This document shows, in pieces, positions 23,927 to 35,369 of a stretch of DNA of 64,000 nucleotides (position 1 is its first letter; each line of letters begins with the position of its first letter). The translations under genes and the position numbers were made by a program. The stretch lies in contig MCFE01000262.1 in assembly GCA_002104905.1 (NCBI GenBank), positions 1 through 64,000 of the forward strand. The letters run 5' to 3'. This DNA comes from Basidiobolus meristosporus CBS 931.73. Taxonomy: Eukaryota; Basidiobolomycota; Basidiobolomycetes; Basidiobolales; Basidiobolaceae. A model generated the notes under the pieces. The model saw nothing but the letters and a program-made list of their open reading frames with translations, was not told where the DNA came from and ran no database searches.

Positions 23927-25135
23927 TATACAGAAAGATACAAGTAAATGGATGTCTTTTTATGGCACATTTATAATCTGCATTGGAGACACCCCAGTAG
24001 TTGGCAAGATCATGGCTTTTCTGGGCACAATGAGGAGTATTGCTGTACAATGTGTTAGATCCATGCAATTAACTACACAACTTACATACATTGTTATTAT
24101 TCTAATACAAACACTAAGAACATCATCCTCCTGCAGAGCAAACATACAGAAGTCAGCATGCATTTGCAGTACAGTTAGCAAGCTATAAGCTGTTGTCTGG
24201 AATATGGAATCAATTGGAAACTGCTGATACTACCAGTTGATGGAATCTGTTGCAGCAAAAGTTTTCCACCAGGAGCAATGCATTTGCTTGATAATTGTAA
24301 TCCTATAATATTGCCCAAGTTACAAAAAGGGCATTTCATGCTGAATGAGCCCTTTGAGATATGGGACAAACTTGAAAGAAATGGCAAGATATTACTGAGT
24401 ATTTGCTACCCCTAAGTACCACTCACTGGCTCCACTCAGCACTCAAATGGGCATGCAACAATCCATATGCAAGGACTGGATGAGCTGAATATGTATTTAT
24501 TCATGTGGTCTTCTGAAGCCAAGAGTACTTTGGAAGCTTTGGGAGTCATTTGTAGATATTGTAGGAATATTTATTTAGAAGCAGATTGCCAATGCCAACT
24601 TGACACATCTGCATCTTTTATGCAAGGAGCATGGGACAGGATTTGAGTGGCTATACTAAAAACATAAAGCCAAATATGTAGATCTCTGCTACTGTATTCA
24701 TTGTGTCCTCATCTTGCACAATGTGTGGAGAATATTGGTAATACAAAGTTGTGTAGGGTGCACCTAGCAACTAATTTCAATTAGGACAACCTTACCAAAG
24801 TATACCAGGTTTCTTGCATTCACAAGCCAGTCTTAACAGCGTTGAATATGAAGTTTGCATAAACAAGTGCCAGAGTGTACCTTTAAGAGGGTCTAGAATC
24901 CAACATGGAGAAGGAATACATTGGCCAAGTACCAAAAAGGTCTTTGCAGATATTCAAGAGGTATTCATGACAGAAGTGGCATCAACCAATTGTATGTTTG
25001 CAAGATGTATATATTACCACCAACATAAGATATATGGCAACTTTGCAAATATCATACTGAAAAGTTGTCAAGTTGATGTTATAGGAGTACATCAATTGTA
25101 GAACCTGTGCACACTTGTAGAGGGTAGTAAGCAGC
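23927..25135 (+). pseudogene. Tnp2-like transposase relic, copy 3
   Basis: The block at 23,985-24,060 matches 4079-4174 of copy 2 (a GF.GHN..YCC.MC signature appears across two frames). At about 24,270 I read FPPGAMHLLDN, resembling the 'FP.DIMHL..EN' segment of Tnp2 proteins. Then GLDELNMYLFMW near 24,473 and RIQHGEG...KKVFADIQEVFM near 24,893-24,970 match copy 1. All frames are broken. Confidence 0.65.
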
Positions 25136-25139
25136 AGGC

Positions 25140-26035
25140 CATAGTTCTTCTTGATTCAATTTATATCCCTATGAAAAATAACTTAGTTCTATGGGTGGAT
25201 CCAATCTAGATCAGCTGTCAAGATCCTGTCAGGAATCTGTTCAGTACCAGGAGCTTGGAATTAATGGCCCTCCACACAATCTTATGATAGGATCACAATA
25301 GTGTTTGGCTAATTTTACTACCAAATACAGTAAAAAACATAATGGTGTTTGGGTGTTGTTTTGCCAAGGGTGCAATGGCATTGCTGAGGTCTTAGTGCAC
25401 TCCTGAACCATATGAGTGGATCTTGTAGGCCAGTACATCCAATAGTCTTATATGGCCAAAAAACATGAGAGAACTTTGATGGCCTCCTTGTAAGCCTCTG
25501 ATGGCATTATCATGGCAGTATGGCAGCCTACAGCTAGCTTTGTATAAGGTCACCATACCAATTTACCAAATAGTATTTTCTTTTTCCACCTCCCCTTGGG
25601 CAATTATATGTTCCACTGTAGAATCAGCCCTCATTATTTGCTTTCCTACTACTACCTTGGGTATATGGTATATAGTTCAAATCAAAAAAATATGGGCCCT
25701 AGCTTACTAACCTCCACAAATGTGCACACCTGCAACAATTAACATACTTCTATCATCTCAACTTTATGACACTTCTATGTAATACTTACAAGGCTGCAAT
25801 ATATATTGTGTTGCTGGTGAAATATACATCTTGCAAATATGGGCTTGGTTGCCACCACTTCTGCCATGATTACCTTGCCAGTATCTGCAAAGAACTTTTT
25901 GTTATTTACCCTATATATTTCTTCTACCTGCAGGATTCTAGTCCCTCTTATAGGTGCACTCCAGCTCTTGTTTATGTGAGTTCTGTACTACACTTGCTCT
26001 GTTGGCTAGTGCCACATAGTGCCAGATTGATCTGG
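25140..26035 (-). pseudogene. Tnp2-like relic, copy 4 (inverted)
   Basis: On the minus strand this repeats the 3' third of the family: NKSWSAPIRGTRILQ near 25,950 and KKFFADTGKVIMAEV near 25,900 correspond to copies 1 and 3. With copy 3 it forms a head-to-head arrangement around 25,140. Its right end carries AGTGCCACATAGTGCCAG, similar to the TGGCAC motifs of the foldback arms. gypsy-2 copy B is inserted at its edge. Confidence 0.6.
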
Positions 26036-27139
26036 TGTTATGATCTGCCGCTTGAATGTTTAAGTTAGATCAGTTTTTAGTCAAATCAGTTAGTATATGT
26101 TTAGGTTATTAGTATATCAGTATTACCTATCAAATCAGTAGCATTAGTCAGCAAATGAATCAGCAGATCCTTATCAGACAGAAATAGATATATTAGACTT
26201 GTTCCATTGGATAGTGCCACATTGAGCCATGAGTGCCAAATGATGCCATAGTGTGCCAGAAAGGTCAAGTGAGCCTATACTTGGCCACAGAGTGTGAAAC
26301 ATAGCTCCGCATCTTCATGTAAAGCAGCCCCTGTGTTTCACCCATTGCGCAGGAGAAAATCCATTTTTTGACCTTTTTTTGTGGATCAATGTAGCTCAGG
26401 ATGTGTAAGAGCACAGGAGAACTGAGGATATGCATCTGGTACTCAATACCCATGGCACTCTGAATCTAGCTCCTGTAGCTTGTATCATGTCACAAAAATG
26501 AGTGGCACTATCTTGGTCCATTGGTACTATCTGGTACTATATTTAAATGTTAGCCCTAAAGTAAGAACTATACAAAGCACTTATAGTGCCAGATAGTACC
26601 AGTGGACCAAGATAGTGCCATTCATTTTTGTGACATGATACAAGCTACAGGAGCTAGATTCAGAGTACCATGGGTATTGAGTACCAGATGCATATCTTCA
26701 ATCTGCTTGTGCTCCAACACATCCTGCACAACATTGATCCAAAAAACAGGTCAAAAAATGGATTTTCTCCAACACAATGGGTGAAACACAGGGGCTGCTT
26801 TGGATGAAGATGTGGAGCTATGTTTCACACTCTGTGGCCAGGTAGAGGCTCACTTGGCCTCTCTGGCACACTATGGCATCATTTGGCACTCATGGCTCAA
26901 TGTGGCACTATCCAACAGAACAAGTCTATTAAGTAGGATCTTATTGGGGGATAATGATGCAATCATATGAGTCATCAGCCACATCCTACATTAGGAAATA
27001 CAATTAGTTAGTAATTGATCTGGCAAAATGTATATAAGGAGCTGCTGGAACCTCAATAAAAATCAGTTCAAGTTTTAGTGAATACAATACTAGCTAAACT
27101 CCCTATTCCTCTACAACTCTTATACCAAGACTTGTAACA
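26036..27139 (+). repeat. gypsy-2 copy B 5' LTR, split by a foldback element
   Basis: With the insertion and one copy of the duplicated TATTA removed, the LTR is 368 bp, the same as the 3' LTR. This gives an exact empty site for the foldback element. Confidence 0.93.
26196..26926 (+). mobile_element. Foldback element copy 3 (731 bp, complete)
   Basis: Its outer ends are GACTTGTT...AACAAGTC, with long inverted arms and a loop around 26,535-26,580. It is flanked by perfect 5-bp direct repeats TATTA (26,191-26,195 and 26,927-26,931). The uninterrupted LTR at 31,450-31,465 has a single TATTA at this point. It contains no transposase and must be mobilised in trans. Confidence 0.92.
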
Positions 27140-27197
27140 TTGGTAGCAGCAATAACCAGAAACCTCCCTCCTGAAGAAAGAAGAAATCACCCTCAAG

Positions 27198-28586
27198 ATG
27201 ATGGACAATCAAGAATGGAAGAATACCATGCAGCCAATCCTGGCCCAACAGCAACAAGGAATGACCACCATGGCTCAGAGCCAGCAAAGCCCTGTCAATA
27301 GCAACTTTAGTGTGAAGGTCAACCGGTACTATGGCAGAGTCAATGAAAACCTGGGAACTTGGATCTGTCAGATTGAAGAAACTTTGAAAGCTAAAGGAAT
27401 TGCTCCAGAAATCAAGTTGCATTATGCAGCTTCTTACCTGGCAGATGCAGCTTTACAGTGGTACCACAACAAGATCAGGTCAGCCACTATGATGGGATGC
27501 TCTACAATCTCTGCCTGCAATGAGTTTGTGTTGGAAGTTCAGGATGCTTTTGAACCTCCACCCCAGCAGACACTACTAAGAAGGAAGTTAAAGACACTCA
27601 GACAGAAAGGAATGGCTCAAGAATACATCTATGAGTACAGATGTCTACTTGGACAAATTGAAAGAATGGACCCCCTGGATCAAGTTGAATACTTTATTGA
27701 TGGGTTGAAAGAAAGAACTTGCAAGAAAGTGAACTATGAAAGACCTCAGACTATTGAAGAAGCCATCAAGATTTCCATTGACTATGACTCAGCTATGTTT
27801 GGAGTTGGGAAGCCTATAGTGACTAATCAGAAAGGCTACAGTCATTATGAAAGAAGACAGTCAGAAGCAGTACCAATGGAGATAAATGCTATGCAGAAGA
27901 ATCCTACCTCAGAAGAATGTAAGTAGAAAGGACTTTGCTTCAATTGCCACCAGCAAGGAGATATTGCAAAGTACTGCCCTCAGAGAAGAAATGGACACCA
28001 GCCATCAAGAACCTTTAACTGTATTGAGGCCATGGAGCATAGTAACATGGAGGATAAACTTGAAGAAGACTCAGACCTCACCTTCCACATGACAGAAGAA
28101 TACCTATCCCAGATGACCTGAAACTCAGGAAAGCTATTATACTTGAATGGAGTAATCAATGGAGTACCTAAGATCATGATTGACTCAGGAGCATTGAATG
28201 AGTACATGTCAGAGCAATTTGCCCTGAAAGCTGGAATCAACTTGGAACCTACCAAATCAACTTCGGTCTCAACAGCTGATGGGAACTCTCACATAATCAA
28301 CCGTGTTACTCAGCCAGTAAGAATGAAGATCAATGACTATGAAGAAGACCTACATGCTTATATATTTGGGAACTGCAAGTTTGACCTTGTACTTGGAAAA
28401 ACCTGGCTATTTTGTCATAATCCATCAATCAACTGGAGAACCCATGCTACTCAGATCCAAAAAGACAACAAGACATATGAGCTATTACCTGCCAGGCTGG
28501 ATTTCAACTTGGTCAATTCCAGTATGTGTGAGACAAGTGAACTTAGCAAGACCCAGTTCTGTAGAGCGCTTAGAAAAGGTACCTAG
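27198..28586 (+). pseudogene. gypsy-2 copy B gag and protease
   Basis: Starting at the ATG at 27,198, the frame has a Q-rich N-terminus, a capsid region (NENLGTWICQIEE, then ALQWYHNKIR), a stop at 27,925, and a zinc knuckle CFNCHQQGDIAKYC in which the His position is Asp. A second stop follows at 28,119, then a retropepsin-like domain with MIDSGALNEYM near 28,175 and a WLFCHNPSINW segment. Upstream of the ATG, a frame from the primer-binding site reads VAAITRNLPPEE, matching the start of copy C, but has shifted out of frame. Confidence 0.88.
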
Positions 28587-31296
28587 ATGTTCCTCATGGC
28601 AGTATTAAAGGAGAATTCCTCTACAACAGCACCCCAGCAGGTCCAGACTCTCTTGAAGAAATATTCAGACGTGTTTCCAGATGAGCTTGTAAGCTTACCA
28701 CCAGTCAGAGATGTGGATCATGCCATTGACACAGGAGATAGCCCTCCAGTGAGCAAGACACCTCACAGAATGAGTCCGTTGGAATTGGAGGAAATGAAGA
28801 GACAAATTGATCAGCTATTGGAGCAAGGATGCATCAGACCCAGCAAGTCACCTTGGGGAGCACCAGTACTTTTTGCTAAAAAGAAGGATGGAACACTTAG
28901 GATGTGCATTGACTACAGAGCCCTGAACTCAGTTGCCATCAAGAATAAGTACCCCATACCTTGGATTGATGAGCTTTTGGACCAACTTAATAGAGCCACT
29001 ATTTTCAGCAAGATTGACCTCATGTTGGGATACAACCAGATTAGGGTGAAGCCAGAAGACATCCCTAAGACAGCATTCAAGACCAGATATGGACATTACA
29101 AGTACTTAGTCATGGGTTTTGGCCTTGCCAATGCCCCTGCAACTTTCAGGACCCTGATGCAGACTGTCTTACAGGGGTACTTAGACAAATTTGTCATAAT
29201 CTACCTAGATGATATACTGATATACAGCAAGAGAGAAGAGGATCACTTGGTGCACATTGAAAAGGTCTTGAAGAAGCTAAGAGAGAACAAGCTTTATGGC
29301 AAGCTACCCAAGTGTGAATTCTTCAAGGAACACATTGAATACCTGGGACACATAGTGACTAGCATAGGAGTAACCTTAGACCCCAAGAAGGTGGAAGTAA
29401 TCAAGAATCTGAAGCAGCCCCATAGCATATCAGAGCTCAGATCATTCTTTGGAATGGTTTCCTATTGTTGGAGATTTGTCAAGTTGATTGCAAGTATTGC
29501 AACCCCTTTGACTGATATCCTCAAGAAAGACAATACCCACAAGTGGGACATAGCTTGTGAGACTGCCTTCCAGACGCTCAAGAATGAACTTGCTAAGTTG
29601 CCAAGCTTAAGAATACCAGACTTCAGAAAAGAGTTCACTCTGTGCACAGATGCTTCAGATTATGCAATTGGTGGAGTGCTGAGCCAAGAACACAAGGGAA
29701 AGGACTACCCTGTTGCCTTTGAATCCAAGAAACTGAACTCAGCAGAACAAAACTATCCAGTCTATTAGAAGGAGATCCTTGCTATAATACACTGTCTGAA
29801 GACATGGAGATGCTATATTGAAGCAGTCAAATGCACTGTGAAGACTGATCATGCCTCCCTCAAGTGTATATTTACTCAGAAGGTACTCTCTACAAGAATG
29901 ACAAGATGGTGTGAATACTTCAGCAATTTGACCTGGAGATTGTCTACTGGCCTGGAAAAAGCAACACAGTTGCTGATGCCTTATCAAGATTAGATCAAGT
30001 TGCACAACTCAACTTGGTGCATGAATCAGATTGGCCTAGCCTATTACCAAAGTACTTGGAGAACCAAGCCATTTCTAGTGAGGTGGATGAGGATATCAAG
30101 AAGATAATCTGTGATGAAGCCAGCAAATTTGTAGTACAGGATAAAATACTCTACCAAATTGTTGATGGAAGCCCTATTGCCTAATGCCCTTATGTTTCTT
30201 GCCTGGATTTAATACATAAGCTACACAATGGATATGGACATCTTGGAATCAAAGGAACCTATAGTCTTGTGAAAGCCAGAGCATGGTGGCCCAGAATGAA
30301 ACAAGACTTTGAAAAGCTAGTGAAAACATGCCCAAATTGCCAAATCCACCAAAGCAAATCACAAAGAATTGCCAAACTCTTTCCCTTGGAGCCTGTAAGA
30401 CCATTTGAAAGTTGGGGAACTGATTTTATTGGAAGACTGCCAACTACCAGGAAATGCAACTGTTGGATCCTAGTAGCAATTGACCACGCCACTAAATGGC
30501 CAGTTGCTAAAGCTGTACCAATAGCCAGTGAACAAGAAGTTGCAAGTTTCATTTACCATGAGATCCTGATGAAGTTTGGATGCCCTGTGGAGATCTTATC
30601 TGATAGAGGAGCAAACTTTATGGCAAAGACATTGGAGGCTTACCTGGAAATGTAGCAGATCAGACACTTGAAAACCTTGGCATATCACCCCAGAACTAAT
30701 GGAGTCACTGAGCGGTTTAATGGATTATTTGGAAAAATGCTGACCAAGTATGCAAATGGAGTTGTCAGTAGATGGGATGAGTATATAGACCAAGCACTCT
30801 TTGCATGCAGAGTTAGAGTACACAACACCACCCAGCAATCACTATTTACTTAGTGTATGTATGTTAACCAAGGATTCCAGGAGATCTCACACAACCAAAA
30901 CTTACAGACACCTTAGAAGATGAACTCAGTCAGCCAAGTAGACACCAGCAACTGGAGCAAAGACGTCAAGAGGCATAGACCAAAGTATCTCAAAGTGCAG
31001 AAAAGATGAAGCAGAGATTTGATAAGACTATAGCTCCAGAAATATTGGCAGTTGGGAACTTTGTATTGCTAAGAAACAACACTTGGAAGAAGTTTGAGCC
31101 ACAATGGACAGGACCATTCAAGATCATCAGAGAATGTCCATTTGCAACTTACCAACTGGTGGACAAACAAGGCAATATCTGGGAAGACTTAGTACACAGG
31201 GTCAGACTCAAGCTTGCAGGACTTGCTGATAATACTGAACCATCAAGATATTGGTATCACAAGAAAAGAGATTCAGGAGAACCCTCTCAGCTTTAG
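28587..31296 (+). pseudogene. gypsy-2 copy B RT-RNase H-integrase
   Basis: An intact stretch 28,587-29,768 encodes RT, with CIDYRALNSV, KIDLMLGYNQI and a normal catalytic IIYLDDILIYS, followed by the RNase H start DASDYAIGGVLSQ. A TAG at 29,766 and a shift near 29,920 break it. The integrase has its zinc region (HKLHNGYGHLGIKG, CPNCQ) near 30,220-30,345 and core GTDFIGRLP, LSDRGANF and NGVTERFN, so all three acidic residues remain. A stop at 30,653 lies inside the core. The C-terminal WTGPFKII module lies at 31,108. A stop inside the zinc region is at 30,182. Confidence 0.92.
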
Positions 31297-31306
31297 TAGG
31301 AGAGAA

Positions 31307-31674
31307 TATTATGATCTGCTGCTTAAATGTTTAAATTAGATCAGTTTTTAGTCAAATCAATTAGTATATGCTTAGGTTATTAGCATATCAGTATTACCTA
31401 TCAAATCAGTAGCATTAGTCAGCAAATGAATCAGCAGATCCTTATCAGACAGAAATAAATATATTAAGTAGGATCTTATTGGGTGATGATGATGCAATCA
31501 TATGAGTCATCAGCCACAACCTACATTAGAAAATTCAATTAGTCAGTAATTGATCTGGCAAAATGTATATAAGGAGCTGCTGGAACCTCAATAAAAGTCA
31601 GTTCAATTTTTAGTGAATACAATACTGGCTAAACTCCTTATTCCACTACAACTCTTATACAAAGACTTGTAACA
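31307..31674 (+). repeat. gypsy-2 copy B 3' LTR
   Basis: This is a 368-bp LTR ending CTTGTAACA. It contains AAATGTATATAAGGAGC (31,561-31,577), a good TATA-type promoter candidate, repeated in the other gypsy-2 LTRs. Confidence 0.92.
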
Positions 31675-31802
31675 CTGGCACTCTAATTTCTACTGTAATG
31701 CCAGTAGTAGGACACAGTTACTGGCAATTTACTCAATTGTACTTATGTGATAAGAATAGTACTTTACTTGTGTTATTTACTTTACATTATGCTCCAGACA
31801 CA

Positions 31803-32093
31803 TTACTCTCTGTAGATGTCTTCCTGTATAAATATACTGTGAATAATAAGTATATCAAATATTTTACATACTGTGCTTTTTTCTCCTTTATATGACTTTC
31901 CTCTGTGTTTACCTGCCAATAAGCTGAAACTCTTTAGATATTCAAATGTATGCTCCACTCCAACTCTGATATGATTAAATATCACATTGTAGAGCTTCTG
32001 CTTCCTGCTAAGCACACTATTCCTTGGCTTGCTATGATCTACAATACATCCTATTCTCTGACAATCCTCTCCTATATGAGTTAAGTCTGCCAT
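31803..32093 (-). pseudogene. PIF/Harbinger-type (DDE_4) transposase fragment
   Basis: The minus frame reads GCIVDHSKPRNSVLSRKQK, then IRVGVEHTFEYLKSF and LLAGKHRG. This order matches what I remember of the C-terminal end of DDE_4 transposases: an '(Y)xG...PHKKPR...L...QK..N....S..R..VEH.FGRLK.F' core containing the last catalytic Glu (here in VEHTFEYLK). The rest of the gene is missing. It is a fragment, about 95 residues, cut by the R6 copy at 32,130. The DDE_4 assignment is from motif memory and reasonably sure. Confidence 0.7.
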
Positions 32094-32129
32094 CTATTTT
32101 GCCTCTTGACTGAATTCTAGATGATTCTC

Positions 32130-32478
32130 TGTTGAAATAATTAGGAGTCCACCTAATTATTAATATGTTACAAACTAGCACTAAGTGAAATGATATATTT
32201 CAGATTATCAACATGGAAATTAGTTTGTAAGATATTAACTAATTATTAGGAATTAGAGAAGTACAGAATTTTAAGAAAATCTGAAACTTGTCCAAATGAG
32301 CTGAAACTTGGCACATGTACTCCTGAGACTCCCCTAATAATGACCAAATAGTCACATTTACGTAGTTCTGCAATAAGTACAAATACTCTGTTGCAACTCA
32401 ATAAAACATCAAGTGAATAGCATGTAAATCTTCTAATTCTCCAATTCACTTCCAATATATCTCTCTAATATTTCAGCA
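32130..32478. repeat. R6 LTR, copy 2 (349 bp)
   Basis: It runs from TGTTGAAATA to TATTTCAGCA and is nearly identical to 21,069-21,416, including the following TTCTCTCCCCAGAGTGCTTTG. No second LTR is seen downstream, so the element is truncated. Confidence 0.8.
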
Positions 32479-32700
32479 TTCTCTCCCCAGAGTGCTTTGC
32501 CATTCCTACTTCTAGCAAATGGCCCACTAAGGCAGATGATGTGACCCTCAATGTCAGACAAGGCCTAAAACCGCACACAGTGTGCCTTGTATTTGGCAGA
32601 ATAAAAGTGCCTCTGCCCTCCAGAAGGTTGGTTAGCCCTGACTGGGAAGGTATCCAAGATGTTTCTGATTTGGAACCTGTAGCTGAACATTCTGGGAAAT
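32479..32700. other. R6 internal remnant or unique DNA
   Basis: This is a slightly GC-richer patch. Open frames on both strands (32,541-32,723 plus; 32,465-32,773 minus) have no recognisable motif. It may be what remains of the R6 interior. Confidence 0.3.
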
Positions 32701-33735
32701 GCAGCTGTTGTGTTGTATTATGAATAGTTTGGGGCCTGTTCCGCAATGTGGAGACTAATAAAATATGCAACAACTTTCAGGCTGCAAATACCAAAATAGT
32801 TTATCAGGAGTTTGATATTCCAATAGTAGGTGTAACTTTCACCAATATTCTCAATCCTAAGCTCAAGATTTACTGTGGGTGGTGTTTCTCACTTCTACAG
32901 TAGTGTTCTGACCTTCTGCCAACTATTAAGCTTATTTAATTTTATAGTGACTTTTCCTTATTTGAAAGTAACTTCCCTTTCTGAGATTATACATCCTGAT
33001 ATGGAGATTCTCAACTTCCCTTTTACCAAAAGGGGTGTCGTGTAGGAGTCTCTGAAGGTGTCTTTACACCTAAAGGGGTGTCTAAAGGGCAGTTTTTGTA
33101 GTAAAGGGGCTTCCTATAGTGGTCTCTAAAGTGGACTTTACACAAAAGAGGGGCCTGAAGGGGCAACTTTACAGTGAAAGTGCATTTTAAAGGGGTCTTC
33201 AAACTCAAGGGGTATCTAAAGGGGTGTCTTTTGAGTGAAGAAGCTTCTTAACTAGGACTTTTCCAACCAAAAAGTTGTAGTTTTCTTGTAGAACTTGAAT
33301 TGGATTCTGGTGAGCTTTGCAGTTTCTTTACTGATGTAGCACCAATCAAAGTCAGAATACTCAACAGTGCAAGTGATATAGGGGAAGTTTATAATCTTTA
33401 AGCTTGATATAGTAATGTGGAGATTCTGGAAAGAGATGCTCACTTTACTTTCAGCTGAGGGAGTCATATATATGAATATTTTGAAGGAACCAAGTTTTTT
33501 GGGCAATTGCTCTAGCAATACATGTGATACAAAGCTATAATTTTGCAGTGGCACAGATTGAAAATAGGTGTGGCATCTGTAAAAGTTGCAAATGATTTTA
33601 TTGGCTGTTTATATGCAATCAAAGTCACCAAAGTAATTCCAGTGAGAGGCCTATTGTAAATGGTAAATGGACTCTTTTGATCATGGCTCCTTAAGTACTG
33701 CTTCAAATTGGCTTTGACTTAATGCATAGGTCTGC
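32701..33735. repeat. Repeat R3, copy 2, with internal minisatellite
   Basis: It aligns with 11,560-12,450. The segment 33,020-33,260 is a run of degenerate units built on AAAGGGGTGTCTAAAGGGG, longer than in copy 1. No coding sequence is evident. Confidence 0.55.
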
Positions 33736-33741
33736 TATGAC

Positions 33742-33808
33742 TCCCAGGCACACTATGGCACTATTTGGCACTCATGGCTCAATGTGGCACTATCCAATGG
33801 AACAAGTC
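33742..33808 (+). mobile_element. Foldback element remnant (right end)
   Basis: Only the last ~67 bp of the right arm remains (TGGCAC-motif cluster, ending AACAAGTC). Confidence 0.7.
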
Positions 33809-34595
33809 TATTATGTTGAAAAATATATCCTCAAATAATGACTTGGTGATTTTATTGATGATATGCACACAAGTTTATAATCAAACAGGAGATCTGAAGT
33901 TGATGTGATTTCATTTGGTAAGAGCTCCAAAGTATCAGAAACAGGGTAAGTGAATATGTTCAGGAATCCAATGGCGAGGTTCAAGAGGAGGGGTACAGAC
34001 TGCAGGCAACCGCATCTAGATTGCACAAGGATGCCTCACTGGATTAGTTACCATCCCTTGCAATGACATTGCACCGTGCACATCAGTCCAATTTAGGCTG
34101 ATATCCTTCCTAAGTATGCGCTGCTTTGAGTTGATGTGCATCAGATCAATGCCCATACTTCAGAGTAAAACTACTAGAACTTGCCAAATGGCTCATTTGT
34201 ATGCATGTCCATTGGGGTGGGCCAAGTTGTGTCAACATATAACATCACATTAAATTCAGCCAAGGGTCACAAAGTTAATGTCTCATGACTAAGAGGTACC
34301 AATCCTGTCAGGACACTGTCTAGATACTGTTGAAAATAATTGCACCCCAGATTTCACAAAAAATTGGTCAAAATATTTCATCACAACAATGTATGAGTGG
34401 CTATTAATTGGTTCCCTGCCAATTTGCTCACTTTCTGATCCTGTAAACTCTATTGCCACCTATGTTTGTGTGCATTGATTGGCTATTGCCTCTTTTTCAC
34501 ACTCCTTACTTCCTGACTCAAATGTTTCTCTTACTTTTCATGAGTACAAATTGATTCATTTCTGTTGAAACCTTAGTTGTACCTCAATTGCCAGT
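33809..34595. other. Unassigned DNA, partly repetitive
   Basis: About 34,250-34,430 reappears inverted at 45,585-45,715 (AAATTGGCAGGGAACC and GAAATCTGGGGTGCAATT blocks). Otherwise nothing is recognised. No gene is supported. Confidence 0.4.
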
Positions 34596-34678
34596 TGTAT
34601 GGACCTATACAAGTCCCTATGCCCTACACTAACATTAAGCCCAACCCCACACCCAATAAGTAGCTCCATTAAAATCCA

Positions 34679-35353
34679 CTACTCAATAAGTATTTCTGCT
34701 GTAATACTCAGGTTCCACAACTTTGGCAGGAACCCAATGGCTTTATGCCACTCTTCATTCACTGGTTCCCACATGTCCTGGTCTTCAACTGGCACTGCAA
34801 GGTCTAGCATCTCACCTGCCAGTCTTTGCAGTAAATCCTTACAATATTCCAGTGCATTTTCTTGAGCTCTGCTCTTAAAGAAGTGCTGCAACCTCTTGAT
34901 GCGCCTATCAATGTTCCAAGACTCCACTGAAGGTATTGCAAGGGTATTTCAAGCTCTTGACATTGTAACCTTATCTGTCAGTGGGATCTCCACTCTGTCA
35001 CCAATAGAGGATGTGGAGGCTGTGGTAGACAAATTACCTTTTCAGCAAACTCATTGACCTTCCTGGAGTGTAGCTCAACTGGCTGTGCTTCCAACTCATA
35101 TGAAAACAGCTTTTTTCTTATGGTAATTCTTCTTGGCTATGTTGAATTTCAGTCTGTTCCTGGCTTGCAACATTAATTGGCATGAGCTGCAGTTTTTTTG
35201 CATGCCTCCCTGTCTCAGGCTTGGGTAGACATTTTCCCCTTTACTTTTTCCTTTATCATTACCAGGTCTTACACTGCTTCTTTGAATGGGTGCTTCTTGA
35301 GTAGTGCTACACTTTTCCTTGATAAATGTTGTGCTGGTGCAATTCAAGTGCAT
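34679..35353 (-). CDS. Unrecognised minus-strand coding remnants
   Basis: Two minus frames lie here: 35,353-35,096 (Lys/Ser/Gln-rich, begins MHLNCTSTTF) and 34,927-34,679 (82 residues, MESWNIDRRIKRLQHFF, with an aromatic and acidic character: VPVEDQDMWEPVNEEWHKA). Between them, GTAATTTG...CCACAG at about 35,040 could be splice-like, but I cannot build a convincing gene. Part of the first frame is repeated at 200-300, so this is probably another transposon relic. Family unknown. Confidence 0.25.
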
Positions 35354-35369
35354 TCTGCTTGACCTTGAG

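Larger units (their letters stand above)
26036..31674 (+). mobile_element. Ty3/gypsy retrotransposon, gypsy-2 copy B (full length)
   Basis: The structure is 5' LTR (26,036-27,139, including a 731-bp foldback insertion), primer-binding site TGGTAGCAGC at 27,141, gag-protease, RT-RNase H-integrase, purine tract AGTAGGAGAGAA, and 3' LTR (31,307-31,674). The ends are TGTTA/TAACA. A 4-bp duplication CTGG flanks it. It carries several stops and frameshifts, so it is not functional. Confidence 0.93.

Noticed and set aside
32465-32773. Open frames on both strands of the GC-richer patch at 32.5 kb as a host gene
   Set aside because: No domain, no splice signals, and it lies between two repeats.
11560-33735. 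Treating the two R3 copies as the LTR pair of one giant element
   Set aside because: They enclose many complete unrelated elements and lack matching flanks; independent copies are simpler.
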